DNA of 64,000 nt from Labilithrix sp. (lineage in GTDB: Bacteria > Myxococcota_A > Polyangia > Polyangiales > Polyangiaceae), in NCBI GenBank assembly GCA_019637225.1, contig JAHBWC010000001.1, forward strand, positions 1 through 64,000. The letters run 5' to 3'. The first letter of the stretch is position 1. Every line of letters starts with the position of its first letter. The notes beneath the pieces are model-generated. The model ran no database searches and was not told the origin of the DNA. It saw only the letters and a program-made list of their open reading frames with translations. The translations under genes were made by a program, and so were the position numbers. Shown piece after piece: positions 44,091 through 52,150 of the stretch.

Positions 44091-45479
44091 TTGGGCTGGA
44101 AAGACGCGGTTGCAGCGCTGCTCGGAATCAGCGCGTACCAGAAGCCACCGCCGAGCGCGGGGCCCGACCTCGGCAGCGAGGCCGTGGAGCGGGTGCGCAC
44201 CGTGCTCGGTGGCCAGCTCGCGCCGCAATCGCACACGCAGACGCGCTGGTACCTGCGCGACCTCGAAGCGGCGATCCACAGCGCAGACGCCGGCGACATC
44301 TCGTCGGCAGCACGCCTGTATCGAGCCTTTCGTCGCGACGGTGTTCTCGCCGGTCTCTTGGCGACGAGGACGAGCGGACTCGTCCGACTTCCGAAACGTT
44401 TCCGTGGTGACGCCGACGTCAAGGAGGCGCTCGAGCGTCGAGACGGCGCGACGGCACGAAGCGTCTTCGACGACATGTTCCCGTCGTCGGAGCTCGCGCT
44501 CCTCGCCGCCGACGGGATCGCACTCGGCGTCGGCGTCGCCGAGCTCGTGCCCGTCGAAGGCCGCGACTTCCCGGTTCTCGTTCGTGTCGACCCCGAGTTC
44601 CTCCGGTACCGCTGGTCCGAGAACCGCTGGTACTACGCGTCGATCGCCGGCCTGATCCCGATCACACCGGGCGACGGTCGCTGGGTGCTCCACGTGCCCG
44701 GCGGGCGCATGTCGCCGTGGCAGCACGGTCTTTGGACGGCGCTTGGTGAAGCCTGGATCAACAAGCAGCACGCCAAGCTCTATCGCTCCAACTTCGCCGG
44801 CAAGCTCGCGAACCCCGCACGCGCGGCGACGGCGCCGATTGGCGCGACCGAGGACCAGCGTCGCGGCTTCCTCCAGCAACTGATCGGCTGGGGCGTCAAT
44901 ACGACGTTCGAGTTGCCTCCCGGCTGGGAGGTGAAGCTGATCGAGTCGAACGGTCGCGGCTACGACGTCTTCCAGGCCGAGATCGACACCTGCGACACCG
45001 AGATCATGATCGCCCTCGCCGGGCAGGTCGTGACGACCACCGGCGGCGCGGGGTTCTCGAACGCGGACATCCACAAGTCGATCCGCGCCGACCTCATCAA
45101 AGAGACCGGCGACGCGCTCGCCTACACGATCAACACGCAGGGGATCCCGCAGTTCGTCGTTCGTCGGTGGGGCCTCGAGAAGCTGAATGACGGAGGCGCC
45201 ACCGTCGACTGGGACGTGACGCCTCCGAAGGACGTCAAGCAAGAGGCGGACGCCCTCAAGTCTTTCGGCGACGCACTCGTCTCGATTCGCGCCGGCCTCT
45301 TGCCTTACCGACGCGACGTCGACATCGCCGCGCTCGCGAACCGGTTCGGGATCCCGATCGCGCAGGACTCGGACGGCGACGGGGTCCCCGACGTCGACGG
45401 CGTGGAAGAGCCGCAGCCCGACCTCGAGTCCGTCGACGTGGACTTCGACAGCGACGCGCCGGACCAACCGGAGGCCTAA
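44091..45479 (+). CDS. Portal protein, DUF935 (Mu gp29-like)
   Basis: 462 residues from TTG 44091 directly after the terminase stop. TQTRWYLRDLEAAIHSADAG, then LLATRTSGLVRLPKRFRG, DDMFPSSELALLAADGIALG and GFLQQLIGWGVNTTFELPPG are family blocks; the C-terminus is acidic and disordered. The dodecameric portal forms the DNA entry point and connects to the tail. Gene order terminase-portal-I-type protease confirms a Mu-like head module. Confidence 0.85.
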   Translation: MGWKDAVAALLGISAYQKPPPSAGPDLGSEAVERVRTVLGGQLAPQSHTQTRWYLRDLEAAIHSADAGDISSAARLYRAFRRDGVLAGLLATRTSGLVRLPKRFRGDADVKEALERRDGATARSVFDDMFPSSELALLAADGIALGVGVAELVPVEGRDFPVLVRVDPEFLRYRWSENRWYYASIAGLIPITPGDGRWVLHVPGGRMSPWQHGLWTALGEAWINKQHAKLYRSNFAGKLANPARAATAPIGATEDQRRGFLQQLIGWGVNTTFELPPGWEVKLIESNGRGYDVFQAEIDTCDTEIMIALAGQVVTTTGGAGFSNADIHKSIRADLIKETGDALAYTINTQGIPQFVVRRWGLEKLNDGGATVDWDVTPPKDVKQEADALKSFGDALVSIRAGLLPYRRDVDIAALANRFGIPIAQDSDGDGVPDVDGVEEPQPDLESVDVDFDSDAPDQPEA

Positions 45480-45481
45480 AC

Positions 45482-46654
45482 GTGCACAGAGGAGTCTTGC
45501 GACGCCTCGACGCTCTCGCGTCGGATGGCGTCGAACGCGCCGAGCCCGATGGGCCGCCGACCGCGTTTCGGATCTGGCGCGCCGGTCTGAACCCGACCGA
45601 CGCCGGGCCGACGTTGTTCACGGATCGATCCGCCGCGCTCTTGCTCGCGCAGCAAGCAGATCGCGGGAACCGATACCCGATCGACATCGACCATCTGTCG
45701 CTGAACGTCGACGCGCCTCTCGAGTCGCGGCGCGCGGTCGGATGGTTCTCGATCGAAGTCCGCAACGGAGAGCTCTGGGCGCGTGACGTCGAGTGGACCG
45801 ACACGGTCCGCGACGGGCTCACGAAGGAGCCTCCGGAGTGGCGATACCACTCGCCCGCCTACGACCAGGACCCCGTCACCGGAGAGGTCCTCGGCCTGCT
45901 GAACCTGGCGATCACGAATCTGCCGGCGACGCACTCGGTAACCGCCCTCGCGTCGAGGGTCACCAAAGGAGCCTCGATGAACTACGAGGACGTCAAGGCC
46001 GCCTTGTCAGGCGCCGATGAAGAGAAGAGGGCCGCGGCATGGGCCGCGATCAAGTCCGCGTTCGACGGCGAAGAGCCCGAGAAGAAGGACGCGGAAGACG
46101 AGCCTTCGGCGCCGGCGAAGGCCGACGCCGAGGAGCCGCCGCCGGAGTCCGAGCCCGCGCCCGAGAAGAAGACGGACGCGGAGGATGACGACGAGCCCGA
46201 CGCTCCTCCGCCCGAGAAGAAGGACACGTCCGTCGTCGCGTCGATCGACGCGGAGCTCCGCAAGGTCAACGCGAAGCTCGCGGTGCTCGAAAAGGAGCGC
46301 GACGACAAGGAGCGCGCAACCATCCTCGCGAGCCGCGAGATGTCGGCGGCGCTCGCGAAGGTTCTCGAGAAGAAGCCGCTCGCGACGGTGCGCGAGATCT
46401 GCGCGGCGCTCCCGCTGAAGGCGGAGAAGCCCACGCCGAAGACGACGGAGACGATCCAGGCGACGCGCGGCGCGACGCATGGACAAGGCGGGGCGTCACG
46501 GCTCCCTGCCGACGAGAAGAGGAAGCTCGACGAGCGCATGGGGCTCGTCAAGCGGCAGGCCTCCATTCGCCATGAGGGCATGCACTCGTACTTCCCCGTG
46601 CTCACGGCGGAGGACGCGCGCCGCATCCGCCTCTCCAAGAAGGAAGGTGCGTGA
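45482..46654 (+). CDS. Mu gpI-like prohead protease fused with scaffold
   Basis: 390 residues from a GTG at 45482. The protease domain spans ~1-160 (FTDRSAALLLAQQADRGNRY, then YPIDIDHLSLNVDAP and RRAVGWFSIEVRNGELWARD, EWRYHSPAYDQDP). The remainder is a Glu/Lys/Ala/Pro-rich scaffold (EEPEKKDAEDEPSAPAKADA) ending in a helical coat-binding tail. An internal ATG at 45977 with AAAGGAG six bases upstream should produce the scaffold alone, as with Mu gpI/gpZ. The stop overlaps the next gene by one base. Confidence 0.82.
   Translation: MHRGVLRRLDALASDGVERAEPDGPPTAFRIWRAGLNPTDAGPTLFTDRSAALLLAQQADRGNRYPIDIDHLSLNVDAPLESRRAVGWFSIEVRNGELWARDVEWTDTVRDGLTKEPPEWRYHSPAYDQDPVTGEVLGLLNLAITNLPATHSVTALASRVTKGASMNYEDVKAALSGADEEKRAAAWAAIKSAFDGEEPEKKDAEDEPSAPAKADAEEPPPESEPAPEKKTDAEDDDEPDAPPPEKKDTSVVASIDAELRKVNAKLAVLEKERDDKERATILASREMSAALAKVLEKKPLATVREICAALPLKAEKPTPKTTETIQATRGATHGQGGASRLPADEKRKLDERMGLVKRQASIRHEGMHSYFPVLTAEDARRIRLSKKEGA
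45977..46654 (+). CDS. In-frame internal product: scaffold protein (nested in protease gene)
   Basis: 225 residues starting MNYEDVKAALSGADEEKRAA at 45977. The Shine-Dalgarno AAAGGAG with a 6-nt spacer is better than that of most genes in this module, and the split falls just after the protease domain. Expression as a separate scaffold is inferred by analogy to the nested scaffold genes of Mu and lambda. Confidence 0.6.
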   Translation: MNYEDVKAALSGADEEKRAAAWAAIKSAFDGEEPEKKDAEDEPSAPAKADAEEPPPESEPAPEKKTDAEDDDEPDAPPPEKKDTSVVASIDAELRKVNAKLAVLEKERDDKERATILASREMSAALAKVLEKKPLATVREICAALPLKAEKPTPKTTETIQATRGATHGQGGASRLPADEKRKLDERMGLVKRQASIRHEGMHSYFPVLTAEDARRIRLSKKEGA

Positions 46655-47082
46655 TGGCTGCTCTCACCGCCGAGCGCCGGCTTCGTGAGGAGACCTGGGC
46701 GTACCAGACGTTCAAGCTCCCCACCGGCAAGACCGCCTTCAAGGGCGGCATCGCGATGTACGACCAGTCCGTCGCGAAGTGCATCCCCGCCGAGACGGCG
46801 GCCGGACAGTCCGACCTCTTCGCGCTCGGGACGTTCAACGAGACCGTCGCGAACACGTCGGGCGCCGACAAGGACGTCGTCGTCCACCTGAAGCGCGAGA
46901 TCCGCGTCCTCTGGTTCAAGAACGACGCGACCGATCCCGTCACGGCCAACGACATCGGCAAGGACGTCTACGCGGTCGATGACCAGACGGTCTCGATCTC
47001 CGGCGCGACGAGCACGCGCTCCGTCCTCGGAACGGCCTGGGCCATCGACGCCACGCTCGGCGTCGCGGTGGAGGTGAAGTGA
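46654..47082 (+). CDS. Head decoration-like protein
   Basis: 142 residues (ATG 46654; a GTG 3 bases earlier also possible). Beta-rich with LPTGKTAFKGGIAMYDQSVA, FALGTFNETVANTSG, then VVVHLKREIRVLWFKND and VTANDIGKDVYAVDDQTVSI, in the pattern of small capsid cement/trimer proteins. It lies between the scaffold and the major capsid gene, the usual place for decoration proteins in this phage type. AAGGAAGG precedes the ATG. Confidence 0.7.
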   Translation: MAALTAERRLREETWAYQTFKLPTGKTAFKGGIAMYDQSVAKCIPAETAAGQSDLFALGTFNETVANTSGADKDVVVHLKREIRVLWFKNDATDPVTANDIGKDVYAVDDQTVSISGATSTRSVLGTAWAIDATLGVAVEVK

Positions 47083-47083
47083 C

Positions 47084-48142
47084 ATGGGCGCGCTGACTCC
47101 GGAGTTCTTGTTCGACCTCGAGTCGAACATGAGGAGCATCGAGGAGAACGAATACGTTCGGCTCTCCGAGAACATGTACTGGTCCCGGTTCTGCAAGGTC
47201 TTGCAGTCCGGGGCGAAGAAGGAGCTCGTCAACTGGCTCCTCACGACCGCGAAGATCGAAGACCTCGGCCGCAGCGGCGGCAAGATGGTCTTCGAAGACC
47301 TCGTCGCGATCTACACGACCTTCGAGTCCAAGAACGCCGGCGCCGGCCTCCGCCTCAAGCGCCAGCAGTTCGAGGACTTGGACGGCAACGGTGTCGAGCT
47401 CGCGACGAAGTGGGCCGGCGACGTCGGCGCATACATGGCGTACTGGCCGCAGAAGCAGTTCGCCAACGCGCTGAAGAGCGGCCACGTCGCGGGGAACACG
47501 ACGTACGACCAGAAGACGTTCTTCGCCGCGGACCATCCGGTCAACGGCGTGAACGCCGACAACGGCGTCTTCGCGAACGTCTTCACGGGCGCGGCCGCCG
47601 GACTCTACCCGGGCGCGCTGCCCATCGACGACAGCGTCCCGCTCGACGTGGCGATCGTGAACCTCTCGAAGGCGATCGCCTACGTGAAGTCGATCCGGAT
47701 GCCGAACGGCGAGGATCCGCGCTACCTCCGCGCGACCACGCTCCTCGTCCCGCCGCGGATGCAGCAGCGGGCGGTCCAGCTCACCAACGCGAAGTTCATC
47801 GCCCAGGCGGTGAGCGGTGGCGGTGGCGGCTCGGCCGACGTCGAAGCGCTGATCGCGTCCATGGGTCTCGTGCAGCCCGTCGTCGCCGACGAGCTCGCGA
47901 GTTTCGAAGGCGACACGACGTGGTTCCTCGCGTGCGAGGAGCTCTCGAAGGCGTCGCAGCTCGGCGCGTTCGTCTACGTCGATCGCGAGCCTTTCCGGAT
48001 CAACTACTACACGGGTCAGGGCGGCGGCACCGGTATCGACGCGGTGCTCGCGCGGGCCGACGAGCTCGAGTGGCATTGCAAGGGCCGCAACGTGCTCGGG
48101 TACGGCCACCCGTACCTGATGTTCAAGGCCCAGGCGACCTGA
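47084..48142 (+). CDS. Major capsid protein, Mu gpT-like
   Basis: 352 residues. LTPEFLFDLESNMRSIEENE, WSRFCKVLQSGAKKELVNW, GRSGGKMVFEDLVAIYTTFE and ADHPVNGVNADNGVFANVFT are gpT-family blocks of the HK97-fold Mu-like head subunit. A Gly-rich loop (AVSGGGGGSADVEALI) interrupts a helix near residue 245. ATG at 47084 one base after the preceding stop codon. Confidence 0.85.
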   Translation: MGALTPEFLFDLESNMRSIEENEYVRLSENMYWSRFCKVLQSGAKKELVNWLLTTAKIEDLGRSGGKMVFEDLVAIYTTFESKNAGAGLRLKRQQFEDLDGNGVELATKWAGDVGAYMAYWPQKQFANALKSGHVAGNTTYDQKTFFAADHPVNGVNADNGVFANVFTGAAAGLYPGALPIDDSVPLDVAIVNLSKAIAYVKSIRMPNGEDPRYLRATTLLVPPRMQQRAVQLTNAKFIAQAVSGGGGGSADVEALIASMGLVQPVVADELASFEGDTTWFLACEELSKASQLGAFVYVDREPFRINYYTGQGGGTGIDAVLARADELEWHCKGRNVLGYGHPYLMFKAQAT

Positions 48143-48149
48143 GGGCGTC

Positions 48150-48623
48150 GTGCCTGCCTACGTCGACATCGACTACGTGAAGCTCGTCGGCTCGATGCCG
48201 GCGAGCGACGTCGACGCGCTCGAGGCGCTCTACCCGGGGACCGTCAACGGCGTCGCGGAAGCGGTGTCGCGCATGTTCGACGCGCGATTGGCGAAGCGGT
48301 ACGCGGCGCCGTTCTCATCTCCCTACCCGGAGGCGCTCCGGTGGAACGTGGCGCAGGTCGTCGCGGCGGTCCTCTGGCAAAAGCGCGGGTACAACCCTGG
48401 GTCCGCCCAGGACGCGATCATCCAGGAGAACAAGGCGGACGCGCTCGCCTGGCTGAAGGAAGCCGCGGACTCGGAGAAGGGGCTCGTCGAGCTCCCTCTC
48501 CGAGAGGACAAGCGCGTCGAAGGCGTCTCTCGCGGTGGCCCGCTCGGGTACTCCGAGACGAGCCCGTACGTGTGGACGGATCACCAGCGCGACGGCGGCC
48601 GAGCGGATGACCGCCGATCTTGA
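48150..48623 (+). CDS. DUF1320 / Mu gp36-like head-tail connector protein
   Basis: 157 residues from a GTG at 48150. YVDIDYVKLVGSMPASDVDA, then AEAVSRMFDARLAKRYAAPF and YPEALRWNVAQVVAAVLWQK are typical of the small helical connector that joins portal to tail in Mu-like phages. It overlaps the next gene by 17 bp. Confidence 0.75.
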   Translation: MPAYVDIDYVKLVGSMPASDVDALEALYPGTVNGVAEAVSRMFDARLAKRYAAPFSSPYPEALRWNVAQVVAAVLWQKRGYNPGSAQDAIIQENKADALAWLKEAADSEKGLVELPLREDKRVEGVSRGGPLGYSETSPYVWTDHQRDGGRADDRRS

Positions 48624-48990
48624 CGCGTTCGCCGCGAAGATCCGCCGGCTGCGGAACCTCGCGATCGACGCAGCGAAGGAAGCGGCTCCCGACGTCGAGA
48701 AGCTCGTTCGTGAGACCGCGGCCGCTGGCACCGACGTCGAGGGTCGCCCGTGGCCACCGAAGCGGGACGGCAGCCGCGCTCTTGCGAACGCCGCAGGCGC
48801 AGTGACCGCGGTCGCGCGCGGCGTCGCCGTCATCCTGAAGCTCTCGGGCGCGTACGTCTTCCATCATCGATCGAAGGGGAAGGAGCGACGGCCCATCCTC
48901 CCCGAGGGCGGCGCGAGCATGCCGCCGAGGCTCGCCGCGGTGCTCCGCGCCGCAGCGGCGAGGGCCTTCCGCACAGCGATAGGCCGCTGA
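48607..48990 (+). CDS. Virion morphogenesis-like protein (tail completion)
   Basis: 127 residues. Two helices (LDAFAAKIRRLRNLAIDAAK and VEKLVRETAAAGTDVEGR) are followed by a small conserved stretch GRPWPPKRDGSRAL and AYVFHHRSKGKERRPILPEG. This resembles the phage virion morphogenesis (Mu gpG/lambda gpU-type neck) family. Position between connector and tail genes fits; the assignment is moderate. Confidence 0.62.
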   Translation: MTADLDAFAAKIRRLRNLAIDAAKEAAPDVEKLVRETAAAGTDVEGRPWPPKRDGSRALANAAGAVTAVARGVAVILKLSGAYVFHHRSKGKERRPILPEGGASMPPRLAAVLRAAAARAFRTAIGR

Positions 48991-49560
48991 TTGGCGATCA
49001 AGTCAGGACTCGTCGCGCTCGTCGACTCGGTGCGCGCGTACCTCGACGCGCGCTTCGATCCGTCGGAGCGGCCCGTCGTCGTGCTCGGCTGGCGCGAGCG
49101 GACGAAGCAGGTCAACCAGGGACCGGGCGGCGCCAATCGTGTCGTGTTCACGCCGAGCGACGACGCGGGCCGCGGCGGTCGCATCGTCGGAACGCAGCAG
49201 CCCGGGCCCCGGACATTTGGCACGGCGCCGAACACGATCACCACGCGGGCGCTCTTCGATTGGGAGCGCCAGCTCGTCGTCTCCGTGTGGGCCTTCGACA
49301 GGTCGAAGCCGACCGACGAAGCCGCGCAGATCGAGGCGGTCGAGACGCTCTTCGAGTGGGTCGTCCGCGCCGTGCAGCAAACCGCACGAGTAAACGCCAC
49401 GTGGACCGACGTGACGTGGACGGTCGAACCCGTCGAGCACGCGTTCGGACGCGAGCTCCGCGCGGGCCTCATCTTCCGGCACCCGCTCTTCGACGCGGAG
49501 GCCGACGTCGCGTTCCCGACGGGCGCGATCACGAAGCGTTTCGCGGACCAAAGCGGCTGA
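48991..49560 (+). CDS. Tail terminator-like protein
   Basis: 189 residues from a TTG at 48991. GLVALVDSVRAYLDARFDPS, TRALFDWERQLVVSVWAFDR, then EAAQIEAVETLFEWVVRAVQ and FGRELRAGLIFRHPLFDAEA: the alpha/beta layout of tail terminator or gp37-like proteins found before the sheath gene. Family assignment is by position and fold pattern only. Confidence 0.55.
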   Translation: MAIKSGLVALVDSVRAYLDARFDPSERPVVVLGWRERTKQVNQGPGGANRVVFTPSDDAGRGGRIVGTQQPGPRTFGTAPNTITTRALFDWERQLVVSVWAFDRSKPTDEAAQIEAVETLFEWVVRAVQQTARVNATWTDVTWTVEPVEHAFGRELRAGLIFRHPLFDAEADVAFPTGAITKRFADQSG

Positions 49561-49590
49561 GCCGCCACGCCCGCCGACGGAGGTGCAGCT

Positions 49591-51045
49591 TTGCTTCCGA
49601 GCGTCAGTATTTTCAAGAGCGACGGGAACACCGGCGTCGTCAAGCCGAGCGCCGACGGGATCCTCGCCATCATCGCGCCGTCGCAGCACGGCACGCCGAA
49701 CCAACCGGGTGCGTTCGCGCGCCGTGATCTGGCGCTCGCCGAGCACGGGTTCGGTCCGCTCGTCGAGGTCGCGGCGTACCACATGGATGTCGCCGGCAAG
49801 CCGGTCGTGCTCATCCGCTCGGCCGCTTCGACCGCGGCCACGGCGGGGACGGTGACGACCACCGGCGGCGGCACGGCCACGCACACCGTCGCGACGCCTG
49901 CCAACATTCTCGACGACTTCGACATCCTCATCACTTACGGCAATGGCGGGACGCAGGGCGTCGCCGGTATCACGTACACGACGAGCCTCGACGGCGGCCT
50001 CACGAACAGCCCCTTTCAGGCGCTCGGCACCGCCACGTCGCTCACGATTCCGAACAGCGGCGTCACGGTCGACGTCGGCGCGGGCACAATCCTCCCCGGC
50101 CAGAAGGTCTCCTTCTCGACGAAGGGACCGCGTTCGACCAACGCGGACCTCGTCGACGCTCTCGAGGCTCTCCGCACCTACGGAGGCGCGTGGTCAGATC
50201 TGCTCGTCGTCGCAGAGGCGGACGCCACCATGGTCGCGACGCTCGACCTGTGGCTCTCCGCTCGTGAGGCCGAAGGCAAGTTCAAGACGTTCGTGGCGAA
50301 CGCCGTCCCGCGTGACGCCGCCACCCAAACCGAGGCGCAATACGCGACGGCGATGACGGCCGCCTTCGGGAGCGCGTCGAGCATCCGCGGCTGCGTCTGC
50401 GCCGACCAGGGCTATGTCGTCTCGTCGCTGCGCGGCATCCGCATGCGCCGGCCCGTCTCGATCGGGTTCGCGGCGCGCGGCATGGCGAGCGACATCTCGC
50501 GTGACGCGGCCTTCGTCGCCGACGGACCGATCGCCGGCTACCAGATCGCCGACGACCGCGGCAACCCACTCTTCCACGACGAAGCACTCTACCCGGGCCT
50601 CGACGATCTCCGGCTGACGACGCTCCGCTCGTTCCACGGGCGCGAGGGCACCTTCATCACGAACCCGCTGCTCCTCTCGCCGAGCGGCTCGGACTACGTC
50701 TTCTGGCAGCACGCCCGCGTGATGAACAAGGCGTGCGACATCGCCTTCCAGCTCCTCACGAACCGGCTGTCCCAAGGCGTGCGAAAGGATCGCGCGACCG
50801 GTTTCATCCTCGAAGAGGACGCTCAGGAGATCGAGGCGCTCGTTCAGGCGGAGCTCGACAAGCAGCTCGTGACGCCCGGGCGCGTGAGCGGCGCGGTCTT
50901 CCTTCTCTCGCGGACCGACGACCTCTCGTCGAACGCCGGCGCCGTACTCAACGCCGAGATCCAGGTCTCGGCGCTCGCCTACGTGAAGAGGTTCGCGGTC
51001 ACTTCGAAGTTCGTGAAGCGGATCGTCGTTCCCCCGGCGGCCTGA
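49591..51045 (+). CDS. Contractile tail sheath protein
   Basis: 484 residues from TTG 49591 with GGAGGT 8 nt upstream. SVSIFKSDGNTGVVKPSADG is the N-terminal handle, a beta-rich inserted domain (~75-170) follows, and the conserved C-terminal half includes FITNPLLLSPSGSDYVFWQH, ARVMNKACDIAFQLLTNRLS and VQVSALAYVKR-type ending. A sheath gene defines the virion as contractile (myovirus). Followed by the tube gene after 15 bp. Confidence 0.85.
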   Translation: MLPSVSIFKSDGNTGVVKPSADGILAIIAPSQHGTPNQPGAFARRDLALAEHGFGPLVEVAAYHMDVAGKPVVLIRSAASTAATAGTVTTTGGGTATHTVATPANILDDFDILITYGNGGTQGVAGITYTTSLDGGLTNSPFQALGTATSLTIPNSGVTVDVGAGTILPGQKVSFSTKGPRSTNADLVDALEALRTYGGAWSDLLVVAEADATMVATLDLWLSAREAEGKFKTFVANAVPRDAATQTEAQYATAMTAAFGSASSIRGCVCADQGYVVSSLRGIRMRRPVSIGFAARGMASDISRDAAFVADGPIAGYQIADDRGNPLFHDEALYPGLDDLRLTTLRSFHGREGTFITNPLLLSPSGSDYVFWQHARVMNKACDIAFQLLTNRLSQGVRKDRATGFILEEDAQEIEALVQAELDKQLVTPGRVSGAVFLLSRTDDLSSNAGAVLNAEIQVSALAYVKRFAVTSKFVKRIVVPPAA

Positions 51046-51060
51046 TTCGGAGGTGTAGCA

Positions 51061-51537
51061 GTGACGGACATCATCCGAGTGAACAACACGATCCTGTCGT
51101 GGAACTCGTGTTCGTTCAAGTTCGACGGCATCCCCTACAACGGCATTACCGCCTTCGACTACGAGCAAAAGCGAGAGCGGAAGGTAGTTCACGGCGCGAA
51201 GCGTGATGGCCGCCCGCTCGGCAAGACGAGCGGCAAGTACAGCGTGCCGTCGTGCTCGATGACGATGCTGCGCGACAGCTTCGACAAGCTCACGACCTAC
51301 CTGACGTTGAAAGGTCTCGGCTCGTACGGCGACGCCGAGTTCACGCTCATCGTTCAGTACATCGAGCCGCTCCAGCCTCCCATCACGGTCCTCTGCACGG
51401 GCTGCACGATCGACGGGGACAAGGACGCGCAGCAGGAAGGCATCGACGAGCTCCTCACCGAGGTGACGATCGGATGCCTCGAGATCGTGAAGAACGGCAA
51501 GCGCCTCGCTTCCGTCGTCCGGGCTGTCCCGCTCTGA
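51061..51537 (+). CDS. Tail tube protein
   Basis: 158 residues from a GTG at 51061. IIRVNNTILSWNSCSFKFDG, then FDYEQKRERKVVHGAKRDGR and LLTEVTIGCLEIVKNGKRLA show the two-sheet tube fold of the contractile tail inner tube, with conserved-size spacing to the sheath gene. The GDKDAQQEGIDELLTEV element is common near the C-terminus in such tubes. Confidence 0.78.
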   Translation: MTDIIRVNNTILSWNSCSFKFDGIPYNGITAFDYEQKRERKVVHGAKRDGRPLGKTSGKYSVPSCSMTMLRDSFDKLTTYLTLKGLGSYGDAEFTLIVQYIEPLQPPITVLCTGCTIDGDKDAQQEGIDELLTEVTIGCLEIVKNGKRLASVVRAVPL

Positions 51538-51578
51538 GCGGAGCCCGAACAGCACCACGAACAGAGAGGAACGAGAAC

Positions 51579-51980
51579 ATGTCCGACACGACGGATCGGC
51601 TCGCTGCCGCGCGCGCCGCGAAGGAAGCCAAGGAGATCGCCGCGCGCGAAGCTGCTGCCGCACGGGAGCTCGAAGTTCTCGAGCTCGATGGGCGGCTCGA
51701 GCAGGAGCTCGGCCCGCGTGGGGCGTACTTCGAGATCGTCGAAACGCTCGAGGGACCGATCGCGGTCAAGCTCGGCGAGGCCGTGCTCCACACGCGCTTC
51801 CAGGCCTCGAAGATCCAGGACGCCGACGTCCACGAGTACGTCTTCCCGAACGTGGTGCACCCGTCGAAGGAGAAGTACCTCGAGATTGTCGGCCGCCGTC
51901 CTGGCGTTGCGCTCCGCTGCGCTAACGCGCTTGCCACGCTCTACGGCGCAAAGGCGAACGGCGAAGCGGGAAAATTCTGA
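51579..51980 (+). CDS. Tail assembly chaperone, short form
   Basis: 133 residues from ATG 51579. N-terminal coiled coil (RLAAARAAKEAKEIAAREAA) then FEIVETLEGPIAVKLGEAVL and EYVFPNVVHPSKEKYLEIVG. It lies between tube and tape measure genes as expected for the G-type chaperone. At its end the codons GCG-GGA-AAA form G GGA AAA (51968-51974), a -1 slippery heptamer, six bases before the stop's last base. Confidence 0.75.
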   Translation: MSDTTDRLAAARAAKEAKEIAAREAAAARELEVLELDGRLEQELGPRGAYFEIVETLEGPIAVKLGEAVLHTRFQASKIQDADVHEYVFPNVVHPSKEKYLEIVGRRPGVALRCANALATLYGAKANGEAGKF

Positions 51981-52150
51981 CGCTCCACCGCGAGGCGAAG
52001 CGAAGCACGTGGCTAGCCGGCGAGTGCATCCACGCACTCGTTCGCGGTGGAGACGACGACAGCAGCGTGCGCAAGGCCAGGGTCGGCGCGCTGCTCCTCG
52101 CGGAAGCGGCACGTGACCTGAGAGCGCTCACCCATGGCAGCGACGGGTAA
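51579..52150 (+). CDS. Tail assembly chaperone, -1 frameshift (GT-like) form
   Basis: 190 residues predicted: frame of the short form to the slippery G GGA AAA, then a -1 shift (re-read from 51974, codon ATT) into an open frame ILTLHREAKRSTWLAGECIH, then KARVGALLLAEAARDLRALT ending at TAA 52148-52150. Without the shift this 170-bp stretch before the tape measure gene has no role. Lambda's GGGAAAG site is one base different. The tape measure ATG at 52134 lies inside the extension. Confidence 0.72.
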
